Assembly: GCF_964030965.1 (NCBI RefSeq)
Contig: NZ_OZ034999.1
Coordinates: 62,001 to 126,000 of the forward strand
Length of the DNA: 64,000 nucleotides
Reading direction: 5' to 3'
From: Spiroplasma endosymbiont of Amphimallon solstitiale
GTDB lineage: Bacteria > Bacillota_I > Bacilli_A > Mycoplasmatales > VBWQ01
The position numbers and the translations under genes were made by a program. Positions 51,938 to 63,339 of the stretch are shown piece by piece; positions within the stretch are counted from its first letter, which is position 1; the number at the start of each line of letters is the position of its first letter. Below the pieces are notes generated by a model. The model saw only the letters and a list, made by a program, of their open reading frames with translations. It was not told the origin of the DNA and did not search any database.

Positions 51938-53293
51938 ATGGCAATTAATATTCAAACAAACTTAAACAATACAGAAAAATTAGTTGAAGCACCAGAATTT
52001 ATCTTTAATTTTGTAGAAAAGTAATGATACATGATAAAGTGTTATTTTTAGAGAATTTTTACACTAAATAATGTTACTTTTAACAAATTTTTAATTAAAA
52101 ATAATATTTTAAGTGTAAATTGATGAATAATTTTTGGTCATCCATACTTTTCTACATAATTAAAAGAATTTATTGAATTTTTCAAACAATCAAATAGTCC
52201 ATGAGCAAACTTTTTTCCAATTGAAATAGTTAATTCTACTAAAATAGAATTTATTATTAAAGTTCCAAAAGACCCATCAATTAAAGTTATTGCATGAAAT
52301 GATAAAAGTCAAAGAATAGATGTGACTTATGCACAAACTGATACTATTCCGAAAATAATTGAAAAATTGTATGTTGCTGGTGAAACTATTGCAGCAGTTG
52401 ATTTAAATGCTGAAAATGGACAAAATTTACTAGAAAGTATGCAATATGAAGTCGCTAATGATTTAGCAGATAAATTAGCAACTGATGATATACAAGTAAT
52501 TAGTGATAATGCAACTAAAGTAATAATTAGCGACACATCACCAACAGGACATATACAAGCAATGTTATCTGCTTGAAATACTTTATTTCAATTAAGAAAT
52601 AGTGCAAATTGTCGTTTCTTTATTACAAATAATCTTTATGATACTATTGTTTATTTGGCTAATAATAAAGGTTTAATTACAGATAACCAAATTGCTCAAC
52701 AACTAAGATTAAATGGTAATGATTTATATATAAAAGGTGTATTATGTCAAATTGTAATGGATGATTATATGACATTTACTGATAGTACAAATAAAAAACA
52801 AATTATGCCTTTCATTTTAGCAACACCAAGAGCAATGAAAAGATATATGTTACAACAAACAATTGTCTATGTTCAAGAAATTGCCGATGGTAAACTTGGT
52901 AGAGCATATAAAGTTGGTGGTGAAGTACTAGGTCAATCAATTCCTTATATGTCAAAAAAAGAAACAACATCACGTTGAATGCTATGTGGAATTATTACTA
53001 AAACGGATTTAAGTAACAAACTTACAACTTTAACAACTGATATTACTGCTAATACTAGCAGAAAAAATCAATTATTAGATACAGCAATAAAAAATGCAAG
53101 AGAAATTACTAGTTTGAATCCAGCATTAGATTTAGTACATGCAAATATTAAATATTTTAGTGATGCACAAGGCAAAACTGATGTAAGTAATCAAAACCAA
53201 AAAGCAGGAGATTTATATGTAATTATTACTGCAGATATTAATGATGCAAATTATCAAGGTTCAACAAATCCTATAAAAATAACTCTTAAATAA
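51938..53293 (+). pseudogene. Major capsid protein, MITE-disrupted (copy C)
   Basis: 394 codons when the MITE (52003-52165) and one repeat are removed. Homologous along its length to the intact copy at 39780-40961 (AVDLNAENGQNLLESMQYEV, CRFFITNNLYDTIVYLANN, IKYFSDAQGKTDVSN). The MITE enters after codon ~21, so no capsid can be made from this copy. The middle third is more conserved than the N-terminal part. Confidence 0.75.
52003..52165 (+). mobile_element. 163-bp MITE (full), in capsid gene C
   Basis: Flanked by GAATTTAT (51995-52002, 52166-52173). Confidence 0.95.
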
Positions 53294-53307
53294 TAAGGAC
53301 ATTAATC

Positions 53308-54936
53308 ATGCCTATTGGTACAGCAAATACAGCAACACCTTTAAAAATAAATAAACCAAAACATACTAGAATTAGTCAACAACAAGAACATAAAAGTTTA
53401 TGATGAGAAATTTTAGAAATGATTGGTGTACAAGTTATAGCAGTAGCACTTGCTCCTTTTACTGGTGGTTTAAGTGAAGATTTAGCACTTGGATTAGGTG
53501 CAAGTGATTTAATTGCTAGTATTAGTGCTACGGGTGTTGAGTTTGCAACTGATTTTACTATTAATCAAGTTTATGATTATTTAAAAGGAAATGTAACGTC
53601 AATTAATACTTTCTTTAATTTATTACCAGCATTTGCAGGACTTAATAGAATTACTCGTGGTTATCGTACTAGTAAATTTATTAAATTATCACAAAAAACT
53701 AAAACTTTAGAACAAATTGGTGTTAAAGAAGTTAAAAACTTACAAGAAATAATTAATCAAGTAACTGGAAAAGAGTTTTTAACAGATAAGATTATTGGCA
53801 ATAAATGTTATTTATTTAATTATAGTTCTGCTCCTAATCGTGAAACAATAATTCAAAATTTAGGTTTTGTTGCTGAAAGACAATTCAAAAATAATTTTCA
53901 AAAATTAGAAGAACAAGAATTAAAAGATTATTTATTATTACAAAATACATTGATAAAATTAAGTCCACAATTAACTCCAAAATTTAAAATCAAAGATATT
54001 GAAAAAGCAAATAACTTTTTAAAGAAATATAATAGTGATTTAAAAGAAGTATTAAAAATGAATCAAAATGATTGATTAAATTTAGTTCATACAATACATG
54101 CAGATAATAGATATGGCAAATCTTTAATTTTGGACTTACAAAAAATTCGTGCTAATGCTATTAAATTTAATTTTAAAAATAGTTCAATTCATAAATTAGT
54201 ATTGAAAACAAATCAAACTTTTAAATATTTTGATATTAGATTTTATTTAAAAAAGAGTTTTAATAAATTTTGAAAAGATACACCATATTTTGAAAAATTA
54301 CGAGAAAGTATATATAAATTACAAGAAAAATTTGAACAATTAGAAGAAAAAGCAATTGAAAAAATTAATAAATTAAAAGAAAAAGTTACTGATTTATTTA
54401 GTAGTGCTGAGAAAAAAGCAATCAGACATGCACAATTAATTCCATTGAATTCACCAGTATTTATGGGTTGTAAAATTCAACCTTTGTCATTAGATAAATG
54501 CTTTAATTTTGTAACTCAAATTCATCCATTTCACTGATACAGGTGATATAGTGGCTGATACATTGGTTATGGAGTAAATCATAATAAATGATTAAAATCA
54601 ATAGCATTTGCACCACCAGTTGTTCAACAAGTAATTAGAGATAGTTTTAAAGTATATAGAGAAATATTTAGAACAATTAGAACTTATCATAAAATAGTAA
54701 ATATTATTAATAATCCTATTGAAAATATTAATAAATCGTTTAAAAGTGCTGGTTTAAAATTTTCAGTTAATACTTTATTTGGTACAGGACTACTACATCA
54801 TTTAGAAAAATTTGCATATAGTCAAGTTGTAGAAAAAGGTAAAAAGAAATTACAAAAAGAAATTATACATATAGAACATAGAAAAACTAAAACAAGAACT
54901 AAACATTATAAAAAAGCATTTTTTAAGGAATGATAA
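53308..54936 (+). CDS. Phage virion protein, 542 aa (copy C)
   Basis: Homolog of 38068-39765. N-terminal PIGTANTATPLKINKPKH, hydrophobic helices at ~40-75 (VQVIAVALAPFTGG, LGASDLIASIS), a long helical middle including KLREKFEQLEEK-like coiled coil (residues ~330-370), aromatic HPFHWYRWYSGWYIGYG at ~415, and a basic end. About 23 residues shorter than copy B, mostly in the aromatic to basic region. Probably an internal or ejection protein; intact. Confidence 0.65.
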
Positions 54937-54939
54937 AAT

Positions 54940-57096
54940 ATGATTAATAAACTTTGAACCGGTGTCAGTTTAGAAAATTATAATAACTGATATCCTTTAA
55001 CTGGAAAAATTACAGAATCACCACCACAATATATAAAAACATGACCAAATGTTAATGATTGATTTAAAACATTTGCTATTCGTGCTCAAAATGATATTAA
55101 TGCTTATCTTGATTTTATTTTATCTAAATTTCCTTTTGATAGTTTTAAAGATGAATTAATTAAAGAAACATTAAGAGATATGGTTTATGTAATGGTTGAA
55201 CATTGAGTATTTAATCGTACACCAATTGAATTTAACGTTGATGCTAATATTCAATTTAATAATGGTAGTCAATTTAGTGCCAATAGTATTCCTACAATTA
55301 ATGTTTGAGATTTAGCACCTAGTAGAATGAAAATATGAGCAAGATTAACTGAATTAAAACAAATATTTTCAAATTATAATGATGATGAAATAGATGTTGA
55401 AAAAATTGACTTAAAAGCATTTTATACTAGAAATCAAGTTGACGAATTAATTGAACAACAAAAAGAATTTACATTATCAAAACAAATTAAACTATATGAT
55501 GACGTTGTTGAGGAAAACGAACATGAAGTTTTTCGTGGTGCTGTAACTAATTTTATCAATAAAGGATATGTAGCAACAGAATATGATAAAGAAACTGAAA
55601 CTATGATTTTAAATTGACCTAATGAAATTGGTACATTACCACCCGAAGCATTACAAAATAATCCACAAATTGGTGATTTTACTCATGCTGCAACAGCTGA
55701 TTTTTCTTTTAATTATGTAGAAAAGTATGGATGACCAAAAATTATTCATCAATTTACACTTAAAATATTATTTTTAATTAAAAATTTGTTAAAAGTAACA
55801 TTATTTAGTGTAAAAATTCTCTAAAAATAACACTTTATCATGTATCATTACTTTTCTACAAAATTAAAGGATTTTTCTGCTAAACAACAAAAAAGAATTA
55901 CTACAAATGAAAACAATATAACAAAATTAAATAGTGAATTAATTAAAGCAAACGAAAATATTAATGATATTAAAAATAATTGATTTATTATTGAAACTAG
56001 TCCCTTATGAAAAAAAGTTGAAAATAATAATATAGAAATATTTAAATGATATTTTATTAAAATCAGTTATCAATATTCAACAGAAAATAACTTTATGAAA
56101 TTTTATAAAGTAATTAAAATTTATTTAAATAATGTTTTTAATGAATTTGAATTGTTAAATGTTGATTCCATAATTTATAATGAACAAATCCAAAATAAAA
56201 GAATTTTAAATACCGGAATGATTTACTATAACAATAAAAAGAAAGAATTTAGTGGTGGTGGTAGTTCTTATCCTGAACGTGGAAAAATTGATTTAATTGG
56301 CGATATAGAAGAAATATATCAATATCAAGGAATAGATACACCAACTGAATTTATAGCAGAAGAAGGTACTGAACGCGATTATTACACAAAAATAGAAACT
56401 AATAATTTATTAGATAAAAAACAAGATAAATTAATTGCTGGTGAAAATATTAAGATTGATGAAAATAATAAAATCAGTGCTACTGGTGGTAGTGGTGAAT
56501 CATTATGAGAAATAGACCCTAATTCACCTAATATTATTCAACCTAAAGAAAAAAGAATTATTACTTCAAATAATACTAGAATTGTTGATATAGCAGACCC
56601 TACACAACCACAAGATGCTATTAATTTACGAACTTTAGATAAAAAATTAGAAGATGTAAAATCACAATTTCCGATTGCATTTCAAATAAATGCTGTAAGT
56701 CAAGAAATTCCTAATTTAGAAACTGAAAATAAAACTGTTGCTGGTGCTATTAATGAATTAAATAAAAAACAGCCAGCACCTAGTCCAACTCCAATACCAC
56801 AATGAAAAGAAGTAGGGACAAAAATCAATATAAATCATATTCAATATGATTTTAAACCAAATACTAAATATAGAATTTATTATAATTTTGAAAGTCAAAC
56901 AAGCAATAAAAAATTTTGTTTTATTTGTAAAGAATTTTTATATGGTGAATTAAATACAGATGTTCAATCCTTGGATTGGGATAATGTTAACCATAGAACA
57001 ATGGTTTCTTTGCAAATACAAAATAATACCATTGCCGTTGTTAGTGACCCTACAAGATATGGACAACTTTTAAAATTAGAAGAATTACAAGGATAA
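54940..57096 (+). pseudogene. Phage tail fibre, MITE-disrupted (copy C)
   Basis: Start 3 nt after the previous stop. 661 codons once the MITE (55707-55869) is removed. N-terminal attachment part (NAYLDFILSKFPFDSFKDEL, AFYTRNQVDELIEQQKEFTL), a stem with ERDYYTKIETNNLLDKKQDK and IDENNKISATGG repeats typical of trimeric fibres, and a C-terminal tip (~150 residues) unlike that of copy A apart from KLEELQ. The tip contains a TGG Trp codon, rare in this genome, hinting at a recently acquired segment. Confidence 0.75.
55707..55869 (-). mobile_element. 163-bp MITE (full), in tail fibre C
   Basis: Inverted orientation; flanked by GATTTTTC (55699-55706, 55870-55877). Confidence 0.95.
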
Positions 57097-57100
57097 AATA

Positions 57101-57223
57101 ATGATTTGAAAAATTATAAAAATTATTTTAAGTTTAATTGGAGTGTTATTATCTTCTGCAACTGCTGGTTTAATTATATTTATTATAGTAAAAATTGTCT
57201 TAAAAATTAATCAAATATTTTAA
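57101..57223 (+). CDS. Small phage membrane protein (copy C)
   Basis: 40 aa: WKIIKIILSLIGVLLSSATA then a hydrophobic stretch and KINQIF. Homolog of 2926-3048; 4 nt after the fibre stop. Confidence 0.75.
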
Positions 57224-57241
57224 AAAAAGGTGGTGAATATT

Positions 57242-58480
57242 ATGCTAGGTAGATTTTTAAGAAGAGATAAAAATATTAATAATGAAGAAAAAACTAAATT
57301 AACTTTTTTAAAAGGTAAAAGTACACATGCTTCTATTTTAAGTTATTTTGGTTTTAATGATTTTAATCATGAGACTTATTTTACTGATTTTGTTGCAGAA
57401 AATAATGCTAATTTGTATAATGCTCCATTAGAAATAAATAATGAAACTATTAAACAATATTTAATTCAACAAGAATTTTATAGAAAAAATTGAAATTCTA
57501 TTTTTAAGTTAAGTAAATTAGGGATTAGTGGTTATTTAATTTTTATTGCTAATGATGATTTATATTTTCAAGTAGTTGATATACAACAAAGAGTTTATGA
57601 TATTACCGGTAAATTAATTCAATGTACTATTTTTTATGATAGTTATGAACAAAATGCACAAACAGTAAGATTATTTGAAATTTATAAACTAAATAATCAA
57701 CAAGTAACTATTAATCGTGCAATTTATAGTATTAATGATAATAAAAAACAACTGCCATTAGATTTTAAAACGTATATTAATAATCCCAATTTAGAACAAG
57801 AACAAACATTAAATATTAATTATATTCCAATAGCAATTATGAGAAATAAAGCAAATGAATTAGCAGATTGTAATAAAGTAATGGATAAAATTAAAGCATT
57901 AGATATTATTTATGAACAAATTGTTTTAGATACTATTTTAAACTCACCCAAGTTTATTTTTAATTCCACTTATGGTAATGTAAAAGATTTATTGGAAGAT
58001 GCTGTAAGAATATTAGTTACTAAAAATTATATTTTTAAAAGTGGCGGAGATAATAACGAACAAAATGAAAATATTAATATGACAAGCAGTAATTTTAAAG
58101 GTAAAAATTTAACTGATATATATGATTGAAATGTTAATGAAATATTTAAACGTTGTGGTATTCATATTCCAAGTCAAAAGAAATCAGCACAACAATCAGT
58201 TCCCGAAAGTACAGCAGTAAATATTTCAACCATTAATTATATTGAACAAAAATTATGACAATTTAATATTGATATTCTTAAATTTATTCAAATATTAGTA
58301 CGAATAGATAAAGATTTATTAAATAGTAAAACATTCAATATTAATGATGAAGAAGAAATTAATAATTTAACTGTTAAATTAAAATTATTTAATCCCGAAA
58401 ATAACCAATTAATAGGAGAGAACAATGGAAGACAACAACAAATCACAAACGAAGTTTCCACAGAAACAGAAACAAACTAA
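57242..58480 (+). CDS. Phage portal-like protein (copy C)
   Basis: 412 aa, intact; ATG 57242 after AAAGGTGGTG. Alpha/beta N-terminal ~200 residues (STHASILSYFGFNDFNHETY, YLIFIANDDLYFQVVDIQQR, INYIPIAIMRNKANE), a helical middle (KALDIIYEQIVLDTILNSPK), and a long helical C-terminal part with a Gln-rich tail. Size, helical C-terminus and position fit a portal/upper collar that binds terminase. No sequence signature proves it. Overlaps the next gene by 56 nt. Confidence 0.55.
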
Positions 58481-59301
58481 ACTTAATCAAGCAGAAGTAG
58501 AAAATGATTATTTAATTGATAATATTCCTTATGATTTTACTAGTCTTATGAGTAGCAAAGGTGACCCTGAACTTGAAAGAGCATATGATGAATTTAAACA
58601 AAGAACTTTATATATTTATGAAATTGAACGTTTATTTAAAAATAATGAAAATAATAGTTTAAGATTTTCAGCAAATACTATTAAAATTGGTTTTATTAAT
58701 ATTGATAAAGTATTAAAAACTAATGCTGTTGAAACATCTGACTTTACTATGCAATTAAATCAAAGAGCAAGTACCAATATTAATGATAATACAATTGAAT
58801 ATAGTATGACTGATATTAAAAATTTAATTTTTCAAGAAATAAATTTATTAAATCAATTTAAGTTATATGCAGTATCTATTAATGAACCATTAACGGAAGA
58901 TAATATTGATAATTTATATATCATTAATAATTATTCACAACCTTATCAAAATCCAAAAACAAGAAGTACTAAAAGTATTACTATTATTAAAATTAAAGAT
59001 TTTAAAACAAGAGATGGTTATCCTATAATTATTAAATTACAAAAACCATTAGATAAAGATACTAAAGTTACTGGTTTAAAAATTAAGGCTCCTAGAAGCA
59101 TGATTTTTGGCAATATAAAGGTACTTGGTGAAGTCGACAATATGGAAGTATACCCAAGTTATTTGTTAAAGATAAGATAGCATTTCCACTATTATCAATG
59201 CCTATTGAAACTCAACCAAAAGTTAGAATATTAGAACAATGATTTAGTGAACAAATATTATCTTGAAATTTAGCAAAACAATTTATTGGACAAGAAAAAT
59301 C

Positions 59302-59464
59302 CTTTAATTTTGTAGAAAAGTAATGATACATGATAAAGTGTTATTTTTAGAGAATTTTTACACTAAATAATGTTACTTTTAACAAATTTTTAATTAAAAA
59401 TAATATTTTAAGTGTAAATTGATGAATAATTTTTGGTCATCCATACTTTTCTACATAATTAAAA
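59302..59464 (+). mobile_element. 163-bp MITE (full)
   Basis: Flanked by GAAAAATC (59294-59301, 59465-59472); in the large virion gene. Confidence 0.95.
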
Positions 59465-59874
59465 GAAAAATCAGTTTTAGATTTAATTGCTATTGGTGGT
59501 GGTAGAGAAACAAGAAAAGAAATTATTAATAATGCAAGGGTAACTAATGCTTGATTAGGTTATTTTTTAAGTACTCTTGATTATCATGAATGACCATTAC
59601 CTAATGAAAAAGAACTCAAAGATAAAGAAGTATGAAAAATTCATGATGTTCTAGGAAAAGAATATGTAAGTATTGCTACAAATGATAAATTTAAAGATGT
59701 AGAATTAGAAATAAAAGATAAACCACCAGTTGATAGTTTGCAAAAAGTATTATTAGATATGTTAACTTATACATATACTTATAATAGAAATTTTGATGGT
59801 GCTTCATTAGGAAGTGTTGCTGCGGATATGAATGATTTAGATAGAATGCGTGCTAAATTTGAGGGGCAAAAACC

Positions 59875-60037
59875 TTTTAATTATGTAGAAAAGTATGGAT
59901 GACCAAAAATTATTCATCAATTTACACTTAAAATATTATTTTTAATTAAAAATTTGTTAAAAGTAACATTATTTAGTGTAAAAATTCTCTAAAAATAACA
60001 CTTTATCATGTATAATTACTTTTCTACAAAATTAAAG
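59875..60037 (-). mobile_element. 163-bp MITE (full)
   Basis: Flanked by CAAAAACC (59867-59874, 60038-60045); second insertion in the same virion gene, opposite orientation. Carries the GTATAATTAC variant. Confidence 0.95.
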
Positions 60038-60803
60038 CAAAAACCTGACGATGTAATTACTAATTTATTTAAACAATGAAAATTAGATTATCCAAATTAT
60101 ATAAATTTACCGCAAATAAAAATATTTAAACAAATAGTTATTATGTTATCTAGTAATATTTATTCAACAATGTCTATTAATAAAGGATTAAATGATGACT
60201 ATAAACTATTATTACCTTATTATTTTGAATTAAAATCAAATCCTATACATTCTACGCATGATAAGGTTTGAGAGTTTAAGGATGCAAAAGTAGTATTAAA
60301 ATCTGCATATTTTGATTTTACTGATATTAATAATATTAAATTAAAAAGTAATGATATCAGTCAAAATGAATTATTTAAACTAGATGACAACCAATTTAAT
60401 TGATTATCTATAACAAATGAACTAGAAAGTAATAATATTCCATCATTAATTCCTGGTGATTGAACATTAGGTAATGGTGAATATGGAAAATATTTTACAA
60501 GAGCGGTTATTGATAAAAATAAAGTTGGAAATGCTTTACATTTATATGGTTCTAATAAATCTCAACTATTTTCTAAATTAGAATTTTATAAAGAAATTTC
60601 ACAAATTGATAATAATGGTGATTTTGAATTACAAATTAAAAATCCGATTAATAATTTAAATCGGATTGAAATTAGTGGTATATTTGGAGCTGGAAATTAT
60701 GATTTAATTTTAACAACTGATAAACAAGAAATTAATTTAAAAAACATTAATTTATTTGATAAATATAACGAAAATATTTCTTATATAAATTTAGAAATTT
60801 AAA

Positions 60804-61085
60804 TTATTCAAAATAATTATTTGTATAATTACCATCTCATTTTATATCTTCATCATGATGTTTAACTTTAGCAAAATATAAATTTGTTTTATTTGGACTA
60901 CTTCATTTATTTCATCAAATAGTTGTTGTTCCATATACTCTTTCTCCATTTGGCTTTAAGTAGGAATTTTCCATATTATGGGTAAGTATACCCCCCATGA
61001 TTAAACCTATTGTTCCGGTTGTAGCACCAGTTAGTGCTAATGCTAATGTTATTTTACTTAAATTTGTTTTAATTCATGTTTTCAT
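60804..61085 (-). CDS. Small membrane-anchored phage protein
   Basis: 93 aa: basic start (KTWIKTNLSK), one membrane segment (ITLALALTGATTGTIGLIMGG), then an outside-type domain rich in Trp/Asn (GTTTIWWNKWSSPNKTNLYF). Converges with the large virion gene, with stops 1 nt apart. Function unknown; perhaps superinfection exclusion or a lysis accessory, as a guess. Confidence 0.6.
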
Positions 61086-61108
61086 TTTATTTTCCTTTCT
61101 ACAATAAT

Positions 61109-61474
61109 TTATGGTTTTATTTTTTTACCTTTTGCAATATTAATTGGTTTAGATTTTTCTATTTTATTATCAATGCTATTTATGACTTTTTTTGAAAAAA
61201 CTGGTGCTTTTTTAGTATTTAACATTAATAATAATTCATTACTTTGATATATTTTTTCATTAAAATAATCTATTACAGATTCGTGGTATTTAATTTTAGA
61301 ATTTATTTTTTTATTTTAATTAGTAAAATCAAAAGATGTGTCTTTTAAAGATATATTATTAAATTCTTGATTTTTTTTCTTTTCTAAAAAAGATATTTCT
61401 GTATGAGCATTTTCTATATTTTTCTTAAAATCTTTAATAGATTGTTCTATTTTATGTTTTTCAAATTGACTCAT
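61109..61474 (-). pseudogene. Coiled-coil phage gene with in-frame stop
   Basis: Starts at 61474 (SQFEKHKIEQSIKDFKKN). A TAA stands at 61318-61320 after DTSFDFTN, and the same frame continues with NSKIKYHESVIDYFNEKIYQ to 61109. Either a 52-aa protein or, more likely, a ~121-aa coiled-coil protein with a nonsense mutation. Between terminase and the small membrane gene. Confidence 0.55.
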
Positions 61475-61556
61475 ATTAAATTACTCCTTATGTCTTAATT
61501 TTACTTTAAAATTGTACTATTTTTCATTATTTTTACAAGTATGCTTTTAAACGAAA

Positions 61557-61586
61557 AATAACGCCTAAATTCAAGGCGTTTATTTT
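61557..61586. terminator. Terminator after terminase gene
   Basis: Stem AAATAACGCCT / AGGCGTTTATTT around AAATTCA, T-rich on both strands. It ends the minus-strand terminase transcript. Confidence 0.75.
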
Positions 61587-61623
61587 GTGAAACCATAACT
61601 ATTAATTATATTGTACTTGTTTA

Positions 61624-63330
61624 TTATATGGCAAATGTGAAGATGCTTTTTTTCACAGTAGCATTATTTTTACCCCTAATTATATTTTTATATGGATATA
61701 GTGCATAAAACAATGCATCATATGGGTCTTGATACATATTTTTGTCAGGAATGTTAGTTTTGGTTTGGTCATAACGTAATTCTTCTAAACATTGAGTAGT
61801 TTTTGGTAAATCATCTTTATTTGCATAAAAGTTTCCATAACTCATAATATTTCTCATTCAAACTACTCTATTAGTTAATCCTGCTTCTTGATTTAAATTA
61901 GAAGCATGTTTAATTGCAGTTTGTGTTATTAAAATAGTATTATGTTCATCAATTAATTTTTGATTTAATCAATCCATTGCTGTTCTTGCTTTATCATCAT
62001 AAAAATAAATTGCTTGTTCAAAATTTTCAAAGTTATCCATTAATCCTAAAATTTCATTGACATAAGCATTAATTTTTTCATTTTCATTTATAAAATCATT
62101 TGGAGTAATTACTAATTCACAAATAATATAAGCATCATAATAACCAGTATTATTATATTCTTTAAAACCAACTACCATAAATACAGTATGGTCTTTATGT
62201 CCAGTTGCTCAATCCACACCAACACTATAAAAATCAAATTTATACATATCTTTTTCTTTATTATAAAATTGTTTTAAATCATATGGTTGTCAATATTTTA
62301 CTGTTTTTTGAAAAGGAAAAATTGTTGCATCACTATCTAAAAATTCAAAACCATAATAAACAGTATTGAATTCATCAGGATTACTTTTTTTCATTTCTAA
62401 TAATGTTCTTTTTTGAATATCAGGTAATTTATTTCAAAAAGGTTGAATAGTAAATCTTAAAACAAATAAACCTAAACCACTAAATATGTCTTTATTTTCA
62501 TAGTAAACTTTACCAATTTTTTTAAGATTTTCCATTATTTTACCATTTAATGGTAAAAATGGCGTACAGTATTTTAAGTAAAATGGATGATATTTATCAT
62601 AAGGGTTACATGTAAAAATAATAAAGAAATTTTTATAAAAATAGCGAGTAATCTTTTGTCCAAATGTACTACTATATATATTTTTATCAATAAATGTTCA
62701 ACTTCACTCTTTAATAGGTTCATTTGACACTTTAATTCTGTTGCTTCTAAACATAGAGTTTTGTAATCTTTCATATCTATATGTTAATTGTTTTTCAGTT
62801 AATGTTTCTTTTTCTTCTGCCATAATAATTTCATCAGTTCTTGAACCCAAAAAACTTGAACCACCTGCTTCTTTTCCAAAAATTTTATTACCATTAGCAT
62901 AACCAATAAAATCAATTTGCTGATTGTTAGGAAAAATGATAAATCCTCCATCCTTAGTTATTTTTCATTTAATACCATGTGGATTATTAGGTAATAAATT
63001 AATATCATATTTTTCTAATAAAACTTGACAAACATTCATTAAAGCACCAATTGTAGTTTCGCTATGAGTATTTTCATAGCGTCTTACTTCTTGAACACTA
63101 CTATCACTAAAATTACAACATATAAATAAATCAAATGCTAAACAGTTTCAAGTTTTTCTTGTTCCACGTGCAGTTGGAACAAAACGATAAAAACAATTAG
63201 TTGTAAAAAATTCTGCTCATTCATCGCCAACAAATTCTTTAAAAATATCTCAACTAAAACCATAATTATTATCACTAAAATTAAGGTCATATTTTTTATT
63301 TAATTGTCCATAACTACTAATAAAAGCCAT
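61624..63330 (-). CDS. Phage terminase large subunit
   Basis: 568 aa through TGA-Trp. The ATPase half has FVPTARGTRKTWN at ~50-62, a Walker A in which the usual glycine-rich loop is reduced, and GSRTDEIIMAEEKE (Walker B). The nuclease half has YSVGVDWATGHKDHTVFMVV (first Asp, RNase H-like), FYDDKARTAMDWLN and DPYDALFYALYPY (last Asp). It packages phage DNA into the capsid. No small-subunit gene was recognised. It faces the structural operon, an unusual orientation. Confidence 0.85.
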
Positions 63331-63339
63331 ATTTTCTCC

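Larger units (their letters stand above)
58425..60802 (+). pseudogene. Large virion protein, frameshifted and MITE-disrupted (copy C)
   Basis: The first 251 codons are open (to 59180). A one-base change at TACCC (~59149) shifts the frame, which then runs KLFVKDKIAFPLLSMPIETQ through two MITEs (59302-59464, 59875-60037) to NENISYINLEI at 60802. Restored length is about 679 aa. Beta-rich C-terminal part with NRIEISGIFGAGNYDLIL. Position after the portal suggests a tail knob or tip protein. Three separate lesions make this copy dead. Confidence 0.7.

Noticed and set aside
2574-60037. Many ~160-bp repeats, considered as a CRISPR array
   Set aside because: The copies are dispersed by kilobases, in both orientations, with inverted ends and 8-bp target duplications. 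They are MITEs, not spaced repeats.
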